From assembly GCA_002345565.1 (NCBI GenBank), contig DDVS01000007.1, forward strand, positions 1-55,615: a stretch of DNA of 55,615 nt. Reading direction: 5' to 3'. Made by a program: the position numbers and the translations under genes. This document shows, piece after piece, positions 7,963-16,493 of this stretch. The number at the start of each line of letters is the position of its first letter. Positions within the stretch are counted from its first letter, which is position 1. The notes under the pieces were generated by a model. It worked only from the letters and a program-made list of their open reading frames with translations, ran no database searches and had not been told where the DNA came from. The stretch is from Flavobacteriales bacterium UBA2306 (GTDB lineage Bacteria; Bacteroidota; Bacteroidia; Flavobacteriales; Weeksellaceae).

Positions 7963-8691
7963 ATGAATACTCAAAAAACTGTTCTGATTCTCGGCGCTAA
8001 TTCAGATGTTGCAAAACAAGCAGCCAAACTTTACATTGATAAAGGCTATTTCGTGATTCTAGCTTCCAGAAATCTAAAATCTCTGCAAGATTTTGTTAAT
8101 GAAAATCATCTTAATCAATCTAAATTTGAGATTAAGTATTTCGATGCTACAGACTTTTATTCTCATCAATATTTCTATGATGAATTGCCTGCAAAACCGA
8201 ATATTGTAGTTTACTCTGCAGGATTTTTGGTTGAAAATCAAGAAGCATTACGAAACTTCGAAGGAACTTTTGAAATGATGAAAACCAATTACATCGGAGC
8301 CGTTTCTATTCTTAATATTGTAGCAACAGATCAATCGAACAAAAATCTGGAAAGAATTATTGGTTTATCATCGCTTTCAGGCGTTCGCGGTCGGAAAAGT
8401 AATTTTGTTTATGGAAGTACAAAATCTGCTTTTACACAATATTTGGCCGGGCTTAGACAAGAATTAGCTTCGAGAAAAATCATAGTAAATGTTCTTGTGA
8501 TTGGCTACATTAATACCAAAATCAACGCCGGATTAGACCTCAATAAAAATCTGATGATGGAACCGGATTATGTTGCTAAATTTATCATCAATGCAGGAAA
8601 ATCATTTGAGATTGTTCCTAACTGGAAATGGAAAATCATCTATTGGACTCTGAAATTATCACCAGAATTTTTGGTGGCTAAGTTGCCATAA
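7963..8691 (+). CDS. Short-chain dehydrogenase/reductase
   Basis: A 242-residue SDR oxidoreductase using NAD(P)H. The Rossmann motif appears as VLILGANSDVAKQAA near residue 6, and the catalytic pair as SSLSGVRGRKSNFVYGSTKS, with Ser, Tyr and Lys all present. A long C-terminal segment follows, as in DltE- or RfbX-type SDRs; the substrate is unknown. A TTG-started extension from 7903 is possible, but ATG 7963 gives the normal N-terminus and is preceded by a near-consensus -7, TATCTTTA. The gene ends in a terminator shared with the Fic gene. Confidence 0.9.
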   Translation: MNTQKTVLILGANSDVAKQAAKLYIDKGYFVILASRNLKSLQDFVNENHLNQSKFEIKYFDATDFYSHQYFYDELPAKPNIVVYSAGFLVENQEALRNFEGTFEMMKTNYIGAVSILNIVATDQSNKNLERIIGLSSLSGVRGRKSNFVYGSTKSAFTQYLAGLRQELASRKIIVNVLVIGYINTKINAGLDLNKNLMMEPDYVAKFIINAGKSFEIVPNWKWKIIYWTLKLSPEFLVAKLP

Positions 8692-8693
8692 AA

Positions 8694-8717
8694 AAGCAGA
8701 AAAATAAATTTCTGCTT
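8694..8717. terminator. Short bidirectional terminator between the SDR and fic genes
   Basis: A nine-base stem (AAGCAGAAA and TTTCTGCTT) with a six-base loop sits between two converging genes; A-rich sequence on the left and T-rich on the right. Confidence 0.65.
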
Positions 8718-9677
8718 CTATTTTAAAATTCGTTTTCTTTCTCGATTTTCGATATAATCCAAAACAGCTTCTTTCGTTGTAAGCCAGTTTCTACCTTCTT
8801 TGAAAGCATCAATTTTGCCTTTTCTAGCAAGTAAACTTAAATATTCTTGTCCATAAGGTAATTTTTCTTCTTCTACAATATCAGAAATCGGGCGGTAGTT
8901 ATCATAAGTATTATTTAGCGAACTTAGATAGATGTCCAAACTCCTTTCTGAAGCTTGTAAAATGAGCAAAAGCAACTTAGAATAATCTCCATTATTGGCA
9001 GAGTTCAGAGCATCATAATATTTTTTTCTATCATTTTTCAAAATGATTGCAGGTGGAAAACCTTCTTTCATTAATAATAAATTAAATAACAATCGCACAG
9101 TTCTTCCATTGCCATCAAAAAACGGATGAATCCAAACAAAGCGATGATGAAAAATAGCTGATTTTATTAGAAAATTTTCGTTGGAACTATTTACCCACTC
9201 AATTAATTCTGTTATGTAATCATCTATTTTCAGCGCATTTGGCGGAACAAAATTCGCCCCAGAAATTCTCACACCCGATGTTCTGAATTTTCCTGCAAAA
9301 TCTTTTTCAATTTTATTTAAAACCAAATTATGAACATTCAAAATATCTTTTTCGTTCAAAATATAGCTATCCGATACTAAGCTTTCAACAAACTCAATGG
9401 CTTCCTGATGGTTAACAGCTTCAAAATGCTCCCGCAAAGATTTTCCTTTGATGGTAAAGCCTTCTTCGATGACCATTTTGGTTTCCTGCAAAGTCAAAGT
9501 ATTACCCTCGATACTGTTAGAATTATAAGTCCATTCGATAGTCATACTTTCCTTGATACTTTTTAAAGCGTACGTTGGAATGGGGCGCAACTTATCTAAT
9601 TCTGCTTTTTTCTGCAAAATTCTTTCAAGTTGTTTTTCTAGCCCTTCAAAGTAATAAGGGTATTCTTGCCATTTCAT
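8718..9677 (-). CDS. Fic-family AMP transferase with built-in inhibitory helix
   Basis: Fic enzymes transfer AMP from ATP to target proteins. The 319 residues show the full core motif HPFFDGNGRTVR near residue 188, with catalytic His, Mg-binding Asp and the anion-binding loop. An inhibitory helix motif SNSIEGN (S-x-x-x-E-G) lies near residue 54, so it is a class II, self-inhibited Fic. The C-terminus (about 265-315, LARKGKIDAFKEGRNWLTTKEAVLDYI) looks like a MerR/excisionase-type DNA-binding domain. The start sits almost on a -7 element (TAAATTTG, 9682-9689), and the inverted repeat at 9701-9742 overlaps this promoter, so autoregulation is plausible. Confidence 0.93.
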   Translation of the reverse strand: MKWQEYPYYFEGLEKQLERILQKKAELDKLRPIPTYALKSIKESMTIEWTYNSNSIEGNTLTLQETKMVIEEGFTIKGKSLREHFEAVNHQEAIEFVESLVSDSYILNEKDILNVHNLVLNKIEKDFAGKFRTSGVRISGANFVPPNALKIDDYITELIEWVNSSNENFLIKSAIFHHRFVWIHPFFDGNGRTVRLLFNLLLMKEGFPPAIILKNDRKKYYDALNSANNGDYSKLLLLILQASERSLDIYLSSLNNTYDNYRPISDIVEEEKLPYGQEYLSLLARKGKIDAFKEGRNWLTTKEAVLDYIENRERKRILK

Positions 9678-9700
9678 CCCACAAATTTACAATTAATTTT

Positions 9701-9742
9701 TTAATATCGGATTAATTTATAAATTATTTTATCCGATATTAA
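9701..9742. promoter_or_regulatory. Perfect inverted-repeat operator at the fic promoter
   Basis: TTAATATCGGAT at 9701-9712 is exactly repeated in inverse at 9731-9742, with 18 bases between. One arm lies between the expected -33 and -7 positions of the fic promoter and the other just upstream. The arm-to-arm distance (30 bases) is close to three helical turns, as for a protein dimer or tetramer binding on one face. Confidence 0.7.
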
Positions 9743-9756
9743 AGATATGTCTTGTT

Positions 9757-10538
9757 TTAATGTTGAGACTTGTAATAAGCAATGGCAATATGAATTTCAA
9801 AATAAGAATAATCTTCTCCCAATTCTTCCTTTATGGCTTTCAAAGATATGATGGGTTGACTTTTTGCAATTTCTAAAATAGGTTCGATTTTATTTGTATT
9901 CATCAATTCGCTGGGTTTAGATATTCGCTCTGTCGAATGATGAAACAAAGACAAGCGGTTCTTTAAGGTTCAGTTGTTTGATGATATCTTTCCTCGTAAT
10001 TTCGTCTGCACTTGCTGTCAATGCAATAATTGGAGTTTTCGGAAACTGATTTTTTAATCCATTCAAACAAATAGTCCTGACGGAAGTCGTGACCCCAATG
10101 CGAAACACAATGTGCTTCATCTACCGCAAAAAGAGAAATATTAATATCATTAAGGAATTTCAAAAATGAACCATTATCGGCACTTAGTTTTTCCGGCGCA
10201 ACATATAAAAGTTTGAGTTCTCCTTTTTTTAATTGATTTAAAGTTTCATTTTGTGCAAATGAAGACATCGAAGAATTGATGTACGAAGCAGAAATTTCGT
10301 TGACACGCAAAGCATCAACTTGGTCTTTCATCAAAGCAATCAATGGAGAAATGACAATGGCTGTTCCTTCCAAAACCAATGCTGGAACCTGATAGCAAAG
10401 CGATTTTCCACCTCCAGTTGGCATCAAAACAAAGGTGTCTTTTTTAGCGATTACATTTTCAATCGCATTGGCTTGTTCGAGTCTAAAATTGCTGTAGCCA
10501 AAATATTTTTGTAGAATTTCAATAGGCGTTTTCATCAT
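9757..10538 (-). pseudogene. recQ: Decayed RecQ-type DNA helicase
   Basis: The N-terminal third of a RecQ helicase is clear: FRLEQANAIENVI, the Walker A segment MPTGGGKSLCYQ, SPLIALMKDQ, and the DEAH box AVDEAHCVSHWGHDFR. After that, a run of six T at 10050-10055 (six A on the coding strand) shifts the frame. Removing one base restores EWIKNQFPKTPIIALTA and the remainder up to SFDRANI. At about 9930 the reading then jumps straight to a C-terminal tail (KPSELMNTNKIEPILEIAKSQ), so most of the second helicase lobe and the RQC/HRDC region is missing. One frameshift plus a large internal deletion make it non-functional. Confidence 0.88.
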
Positions 10539-10596
10539 TTTTAATAGTTTTAAGTAAATTTAATAAGAATTTGAGCTTAATTCATTGATTTAAATA

Positions 10597-10632
10597 AAAA
10601 AACCTCATAGATATTGTTGCTATGAGGTTTTT
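10597..10632. terminator. Terminator after aspS
   Basis: A perfect stem AAAACCTCATAG with its complement and a nine-base loop, flanked by A and T runs, lies between aspS and the recQ remnant. On the minus strand it ends in a T-run. Confidence 0.85.
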
Positions 10633-10654
10633 AATTCTTTCGAAAATATTTAAT

Positions 10655-12409
10655 TTATGATTTTAAATCTAATTTCAATTCCAACTCAGTAAGTTGTTCC
10701 TGATGAATCGGAGCCGGCGCATCAATCATCACATCTCTTCCTGAATTATTTTTTGGGAATGCGATATAATCTCTAATCACTTCGTTTCCGTCCAAGATGG
10801 CTACCAATCTATCGAATCCGAAAGCTAATCCTCCGTGAGGCGGTGCTCCGTATTTGAAGGCATTCATCAAGAATCCGAATTGCGCTTCTGCTTCTTCTTT
10901 TGAGAAACCAAGCAAGTCAAACATTTTGGACTGCAAATCTTTATCAAAAATTCTGATAGAACCTCCACCAATTTCGTTTCCGTTCAAAACTAAATCGTAT
11001 GCGTTGGCTCTTGCTTTTCCTGGGTCAGTTTCCAATAGATGGAAATCTTCGGTTTTCGGAGAAGTGAATGGATGGTGCATTGCGTGGTATCTTCCGCTTT
11101 CTTCGTCAAATTCCAATAATGGGAAATCTACAACCCAAAGTGGTGCAAATTCGCTTCCTTTTCTCAATCCAAGACGATTTCCTAATTCCATTCTTAAAGC
11201 TGAAAGCTGTGTTCTAACTTTATCCGTGTTTCCACTCATTAAGAACATCAAATCTCCAGCTTTTGCTCCAAATTTCTCAGCGATTTTTTTCAAATCTTCT
11301 TCAGAATAGAATTTGTTAACGGATGAAGTTACAACACCGTCGTTCTGGAATTTAATCCAAACCATTCCGGTTGCTCCGATTTGCGGACGTTTTACCCAAT
11401 CAATTAATTCATCGATTTGTTTTCTCGTGTAATCTGCAATTCCTTCAACGTTAATCCCAACAACCAATTCCGAATCATCGAATATTTTGAAATCTTTTCC
11501 TTTAACCAACTCATTCAGTTCCACGAACTCCATTCCGAAACGGATGTCCGGTTTGTCGTTTCCATATTTCTGCATTGCATCAGCAAACGTCATTCTTGGG
11601 AAGTCTTGGAAATCTTGTCCTGTAATATCTTTCAACAAGGTTTTGGTCATTCCTTCGAAAACATTCATAATGTCTTCTTGTTCTACGAAAGCCATTTCAC
11701 AATCGATTTGAGTAAATTCCGGTTGTCTGTCAGCACGCAAATCCTCATCACGGAAACACTTCACAATTTGGAAATATCTGTCCATTCCGCCGACCATTAG
11801 CAATTGTTTGAAAGTCTGTGGCGACTGTGGCAAAGCGTAAAACTGCCCCGGATTCATTCTGCTTGGAACTACGAAATCTCTCGCACCTTCCGGAGTTGAT
11901 TTAATCAAAACAGGTGTTTCAACTTCGATGAATCCGTTGTCGGAAAGATAATTTCTCACTTTCTGCGCCATTTTGTGACGAAAAATCAGTTTCTCTTTTA
12001 CAGGATTTCTTCTGATATCCAGATATCTGTATTTCATTCTCAATTCTTCTCCACCGTCAGTTTCGTCTTCAATCGTGAAAGGTGGAAGTTCAGAAGCATT
12101 TAATATTTTTAAATCAGAAACCAAAATTTCGATGTCGCCGGTTGGGATTTTTGGGTTTTTGGAAGCACGCTCGATAACGGTTCCTTCTACCTGAATCACA
12201 AATTCACGACCTAATTTCTTAGCCGATTCCAACAATTCTTTTGAACTTCTTTCCTCGTCCAAAACCAATTGCGTAATTCCGTAACGATCTCGCAAATCGA
12301 CCCAAATCATAAAACCTTTGTCACGGATGGTTTGAACCCAACCGGAAAGTGTTACTTTTTCATTCAGATTTGCCAGCGTCAATTCGCTGTTTGTGTGTGT
12401 ACGGAACAT
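10655..12409 (-). CDS. aspS: Aspartyl-tRNA synthetase
   Basis: AspS charges tRNA-Asp. The 584-residue bacterial-type enzyme has an N-terminal OB-fold anticodon domain (about 1-105, VTLSGWVQTIRDKGFMIWVD), the class II core with motif 2 (YFQIVKCFRDEDLRADRQPEF), the bacterial GAD insertion (about 290-420), and motif 3 near the end (GLAFGFDRLVAIL). A good -7 element TATCTTTG is on the minus strand at 12472-12479, giving a leader of about 55 bases that contains short TTAGAtatTTAGA direct repeats (12414-12450). Confidence 0.97.
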   Translation of the reverse strand: MFRTHTNSELTLANLNEKVTLSGWVQTIRDKGFMIWVDLRDRYGITQLVLDEERSSKELLESAKKLGREFVIQVEGTVIERASKNPKIPTGDIEILVSDLKILNASELPPFTIEDETDGGEELRMKYRYLDIRRNPVKEKLIFRHKMAQKVRNYLSDNGFIEVETPVLIKSTPEGARDFVVPSRMNPGQFYALPQSPQTFKQLLMVGGMDRYFQIVKCFRDEDLRADRQPEFTQIDCEMAFVEQEDIMNVFEGMTKTLLKDITGQDFQDFPRMTFADAMQKYGNDKPDIRFGMEFVELNELVKGKDFKIFDDSELVVGINVEGIADYTRKQIDELIDWVKRPQIGATGMVWIKFQNDGVVTSSVNKFYSEEDLKKIAEKFGAKAGDLMFLMSGNTDKVRTQLSALRMELGNRLGLRKGSEFAPLWVVDFPLLEFDEESGRYHAMHHPFTSPKTEDFHLLETDPGKARANAYDLVLNGNEIGGGSIRIFDKDLQSKMFDLLGFSKEEAEAQFGFLMNAFKYGAPPHGGLAFGFDRLVAILDGNEVIRDYIAFPKNNSGRDVMIDAPAPIHQEQLTELELKLDLKS

Positions 12410-12560
12410 TTTTTTAGATGTTAGATGTTAGACTTTAGATATTAGACTTTTAATAGCCTAATTTCAGAGTGCAAAGATAGAGATTACCTAAAAACTTCTA
12501 TATATTTATATAAATCTTTTTATATAAATGTAAAATTTCTTGATGTCAAAGGTTGAATCT
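12410..12560. other. Promoter region with short TTAGA-type direct repeats
   Basis: Between aspS and the structured repeat. It holds the aspS -7 element (12472-12479) and four imperfect copies of TTAGAtg/TTAGActt at 12414-12450. No gene is visible. Confidence 0.5.
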
Positions 12561-12676
12561 TGGCGCAGCGCGTAAGGGATAGTAGTGGATATCCTTTTTC
12601 TGTTCTCTGAACAGGAAAAGATAGGAACGGATAGCCCGACCCGAGTTGAGGGATAAGCGTAGGAGAGGGATACGCC
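12561..12676 (+). repeat. Structured intergenic repeat, copy 1
   Basis: A GC-rich element standing out from an AT-rich spacer. It contains AGTAGTGGATATCC, a hairpin CTGTTCtctGAACAG, GATAGGAACGGATAGCCCG and a terminal GCGTA...TACGC stem. The same word order (AGTGGA..ATCC, hairpin, GATAGcGGGAACGGA, AGCCCGAC with GAGTxGAG) recurs on the minus strand at 49788-49857, so this is a dispersed element. I recall similar elements between genes in other flavobacteria but cannot name a database family with certainty. Confidence 0.65.
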
Positions 12677-12737
12677 TAAAGTATTGGCTAATTAAAAATT
12701 AATTCATAAATTCGTAATAATCAAATAGTTAATTATT

Positions 12738-12923
12738 ATGGGAAAAGGTGACCAAAAATCTACCAGAGGAAAAAGAGTACGTGGAAGCTATGGCAAAACA
12801 AGACCGAGAAAAGCTTCGAAATCTATAGTAGTTGTAGAAAAACCTGTAAAAGCGAAAGCAGAACCAAAGCCAAAACCAGCGAAACCAAAAGCTGAAAAAG
12901 CGAAAAAATCTGCTGAAGAATAA
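12738..12923 (+). CDS. 30S ribosomal protein THX
   Basis: A 61-residue, strongly basic peptide. Residues 1-25, MGKGDQKSTRGKRVRGSYGK, match the short Thermus-type THX peptide that fits in a cavity at the top of the 30S head. A lysine-, proline- and alanine-rich tail (KAKAEPKPKPAKPKAEKAKK) follows, as flavobacterial copies have. The gene is monocistronic, between the structured repeat and a strong terminator. Confidence 0.85.
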   Translation: MGKGDQKSTRGKRVRGSYGKTRPRKASKSIVVVEKPVKAKAEPKPKPAKPKAEKAKKSAEE

Positions 12924-12926
12924 AAA

Positions 12927-12956
12927 AAAGCCGTCTCGTTAAAAATGAGACGGCTT
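12927..12956. terminator. Bidirectional terminator after the THX gene
   Basis: An 11-base perfect stem AAAGCCGTCTC with a nine-base loop, A-run before and T-rich after, between two converging genes. Confidence 0.9.
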
Positions 12957-12975
12957 TCATATTTTTATTAGGAAT

Positions 12976-13629
12976 TTATTTTCCAAAAATGCTTCCCAGC
13001 AATCCACCCAATCCACCTTGTTGAGATTGTTGCTGTTGGTTTCCACCACCAAGAACATTGCCTATAATATCTCCCAAACCGCCGCCAGAAGATTGCGTTG
13101 CTCCGCCGATAACGCTTCCTAAAATATCACTCAAAGGATTGTTGGATGCCTGAGCTTCCTGAGCAGAACCGCCAAGAATTCCGCCTAACAAATCTCCTAA
13201 TCCGCCTCCTGAATTAACATTATTAGCTTGTTTTTGCTGACCGATATAACCCATAATGACAGGCGCCAAAGTTGCCAAGACCGGTCCGATTTTGTCCATA
13301 GAAATTCCTGTATTTGCGGATAATTGATTTTCTACATTCGCTTTGTTTCCTCCAAAAATATGGTCAAGGATCGAGTTTCCTTCTTGTTCTCTGTCAAGAG
13401 CTTGAGCGGGGTTGTTCAAGATGCTTCCGTCGTGATGTTTGTCGAGCGTTGCATTCAGTTTGTCTGCTTCGTCCGCATTTTCTGATTTTTTTTTCAGGTA
13501 ACTGATGACCAAAGGTGCAGCGACAACTAATAAAGCAATGATTTGATTTTTGCTGATTCCGAATTTGTTTTCAGCTTGTTCAGCGACTTGATTACCAGCG
13601 CTTCCCGTAATAAGGTCTAATAGACTCAT
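12976..13629 (-). CDS. DUF937 protein with glycine-rich tail
   Basis: A 217-residue soluble protein. Residues 1-135 match DUF937 (SLLDLITGSAGNQVAEQAENKFG, then a second half-repeat IFGGNKANVENQLSANTGI). The rest is low-complexity Gly/Gln/Leu with repeats such as GGGLGDLLGGILGG and GGLGDIIGNVLGGG. E. coli YidB belongs to the same family; its function is not established. A -7 element TATCTTTG on the minus strand is at 13656-13663. Confidence 0.9.
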   Translation of the reverse strand: MSLLDLITGSAGNQVAEQAENKFGISKNQIIALLVVAAPLVISYLKKKSENADEADKLNATLDKHHDGSILNNPAQALDREQEGNSILDHIFGGNKANVENQLSANTGISMDKIGPVLATLAPVIMGYIGQQKQANNVNSGGGLGDLLGGILGGSAQEAQASNNPLSDILGSVIGGATQSSGGGLGDIIGNVLGGGNQQQQSQQGGLGGLLGSIFGK

Positions 13630-13737
13630 AATTTATGTTTTTTAATTGTTTTAATCAAAGATAAAAAATAAGATTACAAGTTTTTGATTTCGGATAAATA
13701 ATTGATATTTTTTTTAGTCTTTAGAATATAAATCTTA

Positions 13738-14208
13738 TCAGTATTCCGTTTTATCATCCTTTTCTTCCCATTGTTTAAAAGCTTCCAAACCCTCATCTCG
13801 TAATAATTGTTTAATCGGAATAGCTCTTTTTTCCATAGGAAGTTGTACTTCATCATAAATAAAAGAATCATCAAAACCTATATCTTTTGCATCAGTTTTA
13901 GTGTTAGCATACCAGATTTTGTCCAATCTTGCCCAGTAGATTGCGCTTAAACACATAGGACAGGGTTCGCAGGAAGTATAAATCTCACATCCTGATAAAT
14001 TAAAATCATTCAGATAAGCTGACGCATTCCTAATGGCCATAACTTCTGCGTGAGCTGTAGGATCATTATTAATGGTCACTTTATTGGCGCCTTCCGCAAT
14101 GATTTTTCCGTCTTTCACAATTACGGCTCCAAATGGACCGCCTCCTAATTTTATGTTTTCACAAGAGCACGCAATTGCCCTCCTCATAAATTCTTCTCTG
14201 TACAACAT
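13738..14208 (-). CDS. guaD: Guanine deaminase (cytidine-deaminase-like fold)
   Basis: A 156-residue zinc deaminase. The zinc site is complete: HAEVMAI (His and the proton-shuttling Glu) and SCEPCPMC (two Cys). The C-terminal part, NTKTDAKDIGFDDSFIYDE followed by a conserved tail, is typical of the Bacillus GuaD type, which swaps its C-terminal segment between subunits, and the length is the same as that enzyme. It probably converts guanine to xanthine in purine salvage. A tRNA adenosine deaminase (TadA) is the main alternative but lacks that tail. Confidence 0.88.
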   Translation of the reverse strand: MLYREEFMRRAIACSCENIKLGGGPFGAVIVKDGKIIAEGANKVTINNDPTAHAEVMAIRNASAYLNDFNLSGCEIYTSCEPCPMCLSAIYWARLDKIWYANTKTDAKDIGFDDSFIYDEVQLPMEKRAIPIKQLLRDEGLEAFKQWEEKDDKTEY

Positions 14209-14295
14209 AATTTTCTTTAAATTTTGAACAAAAAAATTCTGCCTCCAAAAAAAGCAGAAAATAAAGGTATAAAAAAACTTTGTAAGAGTGTAAAC

Positions 14296-14805
14296 TTAAT
14301 TCTTAAAAATCGGAACATTACTGCAGGCCTCGCCAAACATTAGCGATTTCACAAGCGGTTTTAGTTGTTCTACCAATTCGACATAAGCGTTATTAGGGAT
14401 AAACTCGTCGCTACAGCCTTTGACAAGGACACGTTTATCTTTGAGTTCAGAAAAATCATAAGTTTGTATGGCATTATGCATCAACAAAACTTCCAAATCT
14501 TCTCTGTCTCCGAAAACAATTTTCTTAGCTGAATCCGTAATTTTGGAAGTAATCAGAAAATAAGCCCAAAGCGGAATAATCACATCCTCAGAACAATAGA
14601 TGTAAACGTAAGCATCTTTATAGATTTCCTCATCAATGTTTTTGATTTTCTCACGGAAATCTTTTTCCCTCAGAATCATTCCTTCCCAAAGAAAATCCTT
14701 GATATCAATTCCCAAACGTTTCCCTTTCGGAACCAGGTCGGAAATATCAAAATTCACCAATCCGCTGTTTGCAACTTTATTTATAATTTCGAAATCGTCA
14801 GACAT
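14296..14805 (-). CDS. DUF2480 protein
   Basis: A 169-residue soluble protein of DUF2480, a Bacteroidota family of unknown function. Recognisable blocks are NKVANSGLVNFDISDLVP at the N-terminus and the central YIYCSEDVIIPLWAYFLITS. A -7 element TAAATTTG on the minus strand lies at 14827-14834. The gene stands alone, divergent from the toxin-antitoxin pair. Confidence 0.88.
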   Translation of the reverse strand: MSDDFEIINKVANSGLVNFDISDLVPKGKRLGIDIKDFLWEGMILREKDFREKIKNIDEEIYKDAYVYIYCSEDVIIPLWAYFLITSKITDSAKKIVFGDREDLEVLLMHNAIQTYDFSELKDKRVLVKGCSDEFIPNNAYVELVEQLKPLVKSLMFGEACSNVPIFKN

Positions 14806-14859
14806 TTTTCATTAATTTTGAATAAACAAATTTAGTTTAAAAATTTTTAAATTTTAAAA

Positions 14860-15087
14860 ATGATGACTACACTTGAACGCAAAAAAATCTTGAAAGAAAG
14901 AATCGATTTTTCTGATGAAGCTACTTTGGAAAAAATCGAGAAGCTTTTGGATGAAGAAGTTTTTATTTTATCTGATAAACAAATTATTCAAATAAAAGAA
15001 GCAAAAGCAGAATATCTGAAAGGAAATTTTTTAACAGAAGAGGAAGCGAATAAGGACATTGAAAAATGGCTAGCAGAAGAAAACTAA
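14860..15087 (+). CDS. Probable antitoxin of a ParE-type module
   Basis: A 75-residue acidic, helical protein (ERKKILKERIDFSDEATLEKIEKLLDEE, shortened) with a C-terminal tail TEEEANKDIEKWLAEEN. It has no obvious DNA-binding motif but resembles short antitoxins found before ParE/RelE toxins in Bacteroidota. It overlaps the toxin gene by 22 bases. The first ATG (14860) and the next codon (14863) are both possible starts. Confidence 0.75.
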   Translation: MMTTLERKKILKERIDFSDEATLEKIEKLLDEEVFILSDKQIIQIKEAKAEYLKGNFLTEEEANKDIEKWLAEEN

Positions 15088-15369
15088 ATTGGCAATTCGA
15101 GGCTCAACAAGATAGAAAAGAAATCTTTCAGTATTGGAACAAAAGAAACAAATCTAAAGAATATAGTAAAAGACTGAATCAATTGTTTACAACAAAAACT
15201 GAAGCTTTGAAGGATTTTCCATACAATGGACATACAACCAATTTAGAGAATGTCAGGGTTCTTGTCATAGAAAAATATTTTGATTGTCTATGAAATTTTT
15301 GAACAAGAAGTTCTGATTTCGAGAATCTGGGATGGTAGACGAAATCCCGAAATTTTGAAAATTAAATAA
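15066..15369 (+). pseudogene. ParE/RelE-type toxin with a frameshift
   Basis: The first frame gives LNWQFEAQQDRKEIFQYW and NVRVLVIEKYF, a typical ParE/RelE fold, then stops at 15291-15293. Skipping one base near 15280-15287 restores LIVYEIFEQEVLISRIWDGR and RNPEILKIK, ending at 15367-15369, which carries the conserved RIWDxRRNP tail of the family. So the C-terminal strand and catalytic segment are out of frame. The shift lies near an AT-rich run (AAAAATATTTTG) and could be a true mutation or a sequencing error. Confidence 0.8.
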
Positions 15370-15377
15370 TTAATCGA

Positions 15378-16493
15378 TTGAAATATTACATCATAGCTGG
15401 CGAAGCTTCCGGCGATTTGCACGCTTCCAACTTAATGAAAGCTATCAAACAAAAAGACCAAAACGCAGATTTTCGTTTTTGGGGTGGTGACTTGATGCAG
15501 AAACAAGGCGGAATTCTGGTCAAACATTATCGTGATTTGGCTTTTATGGGATTTTTGGAAGTCGTTCAGAATCTGAAAACCATTCTGGGTAATATCAAAT
15601 TCTGTAAAAAAGACATTTTAGAAAACAAACCTGATGTTTTGATTTTGGTAGATTATCCGGGATTCAATCTTAGGATTGCGAAGTTTGCGAAAGAATTGGG
15701 AATTAAGGTTGTTTATTATATTTCGCCTCAGCTTTGGGCTTGGAAAGAAGGTCGTGTCGAAACGATTAAAAAATACGTGGATGAGATGCTCGTGATTCTT
15801 CCTTTCGAGAAAGATTTTTATAAAAAACATCAGGTCGAAGCACATTTTGTTGGACATCCACTTCTTGATGCAATCGAAGGTTTAGCACCAATTGATATTC
15901 AGGAATTCAAAAAGGAGAATCATCTTAATGATAAAGAAATTATTGCACTTTTGCCGGGTTCCAGAAAACAGGAAGTTTCTAAAATGTTGGAAACAATGCT
16001 CTCCGTGAGAAATGATTTTCCGAATTATCAATTCGTAATTGCCGGCGCTCCAAGTCTTGATAAAGATTTTTACGAGCAATTTGTAGACGAGGATGTGCAT
16101 TTCGTTTCCAACAGAACTTATGATTTGCTGCGATGTTCCAAAGCGGCTTTGGTAACGTCTGGAACGGCAACTTTAGAAACAGCTTTGCTCAATATTCCGG
16201 AAGTGGTTTGCTATAAATCTAGCAGAATTTCTTATGAAATCGGGAAAAGGGTGGTTAAGAATATCAAATATATTTCGCTAGTCAACTTGATTATGGACAA
16301 AGAAGTTGTTACGGAATTGATCCAAAACGATTTGAATACTAAAAATCTCGCTATTGAACTTAACAAAATTCTCAACACCAAAAAAAGAGACGAGGTTTTA
16401 AACAATTACGAAATTCTAAGAACAAAATTAGGTGGAAGTGGCGCCAGCAAAAATGCCGCAGAATTGATTGTAAATCTAAAATCATGGAAATAA
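15378..16493 (+). CDS. lpxB: Lipid-A-disaccharide synthase
   Basis: LpxB (GT19) joins lipid X and UDP-2,3-diacylglucosamine to make the lipid A disaccharide at the inner membrane. The 371 residues begin with IIAGEASGDLHASN and carry LILVDYPGFNLRIAK, SPQLWAWKEGR, LLPGSRKQEV and TSGTATLETAL, all family hallmarks. The start is a TTG at 15378, the only codon that gives the conserved N-terminus, and lies nine bases after the end of the damaged toxin frame. It overlaps the DUF1569 gene by ten bases. Confidence 0.96.
   Translation: MKYYIIAGEASGDLHASNLMKAIKQKDQNADFRFWGGDLMQKQGGILVKHYRDLAFMGFLEVVQNLKTILGNIKFCKKDILENKPDVLILVDYPGFNLRIAKFAKELGIKVVYYISPQLWAWKEGRVETIKKYVDEMLVILPFEKDFYKKHQVEAHFVGHPLLDAIEGLAPIDIQEFKKENHLNDKEIIALLPGSRKQEVSKMLETMLSVRNDFPNYQFVIAGAPSLDKDFYEQFVDEDVHFVSNRTYDLLRCSKAALVTSGTATLETALLNIPEVVCYKSSRISYEIGKRVVKNIKYISLVNLIMDKEVVTELIQNDLNTKNLAIELNKILNTKKRDEVLNNYEILRTKLGGSGASKNAAELIVNLKSWK

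Noticed and set aside
13674..13874. 66-codon minus-strand ORF at the guaD 3' end
   Set aside because: It overlaps the real guaD frame and has a low-complexity Asn/Lys composition.
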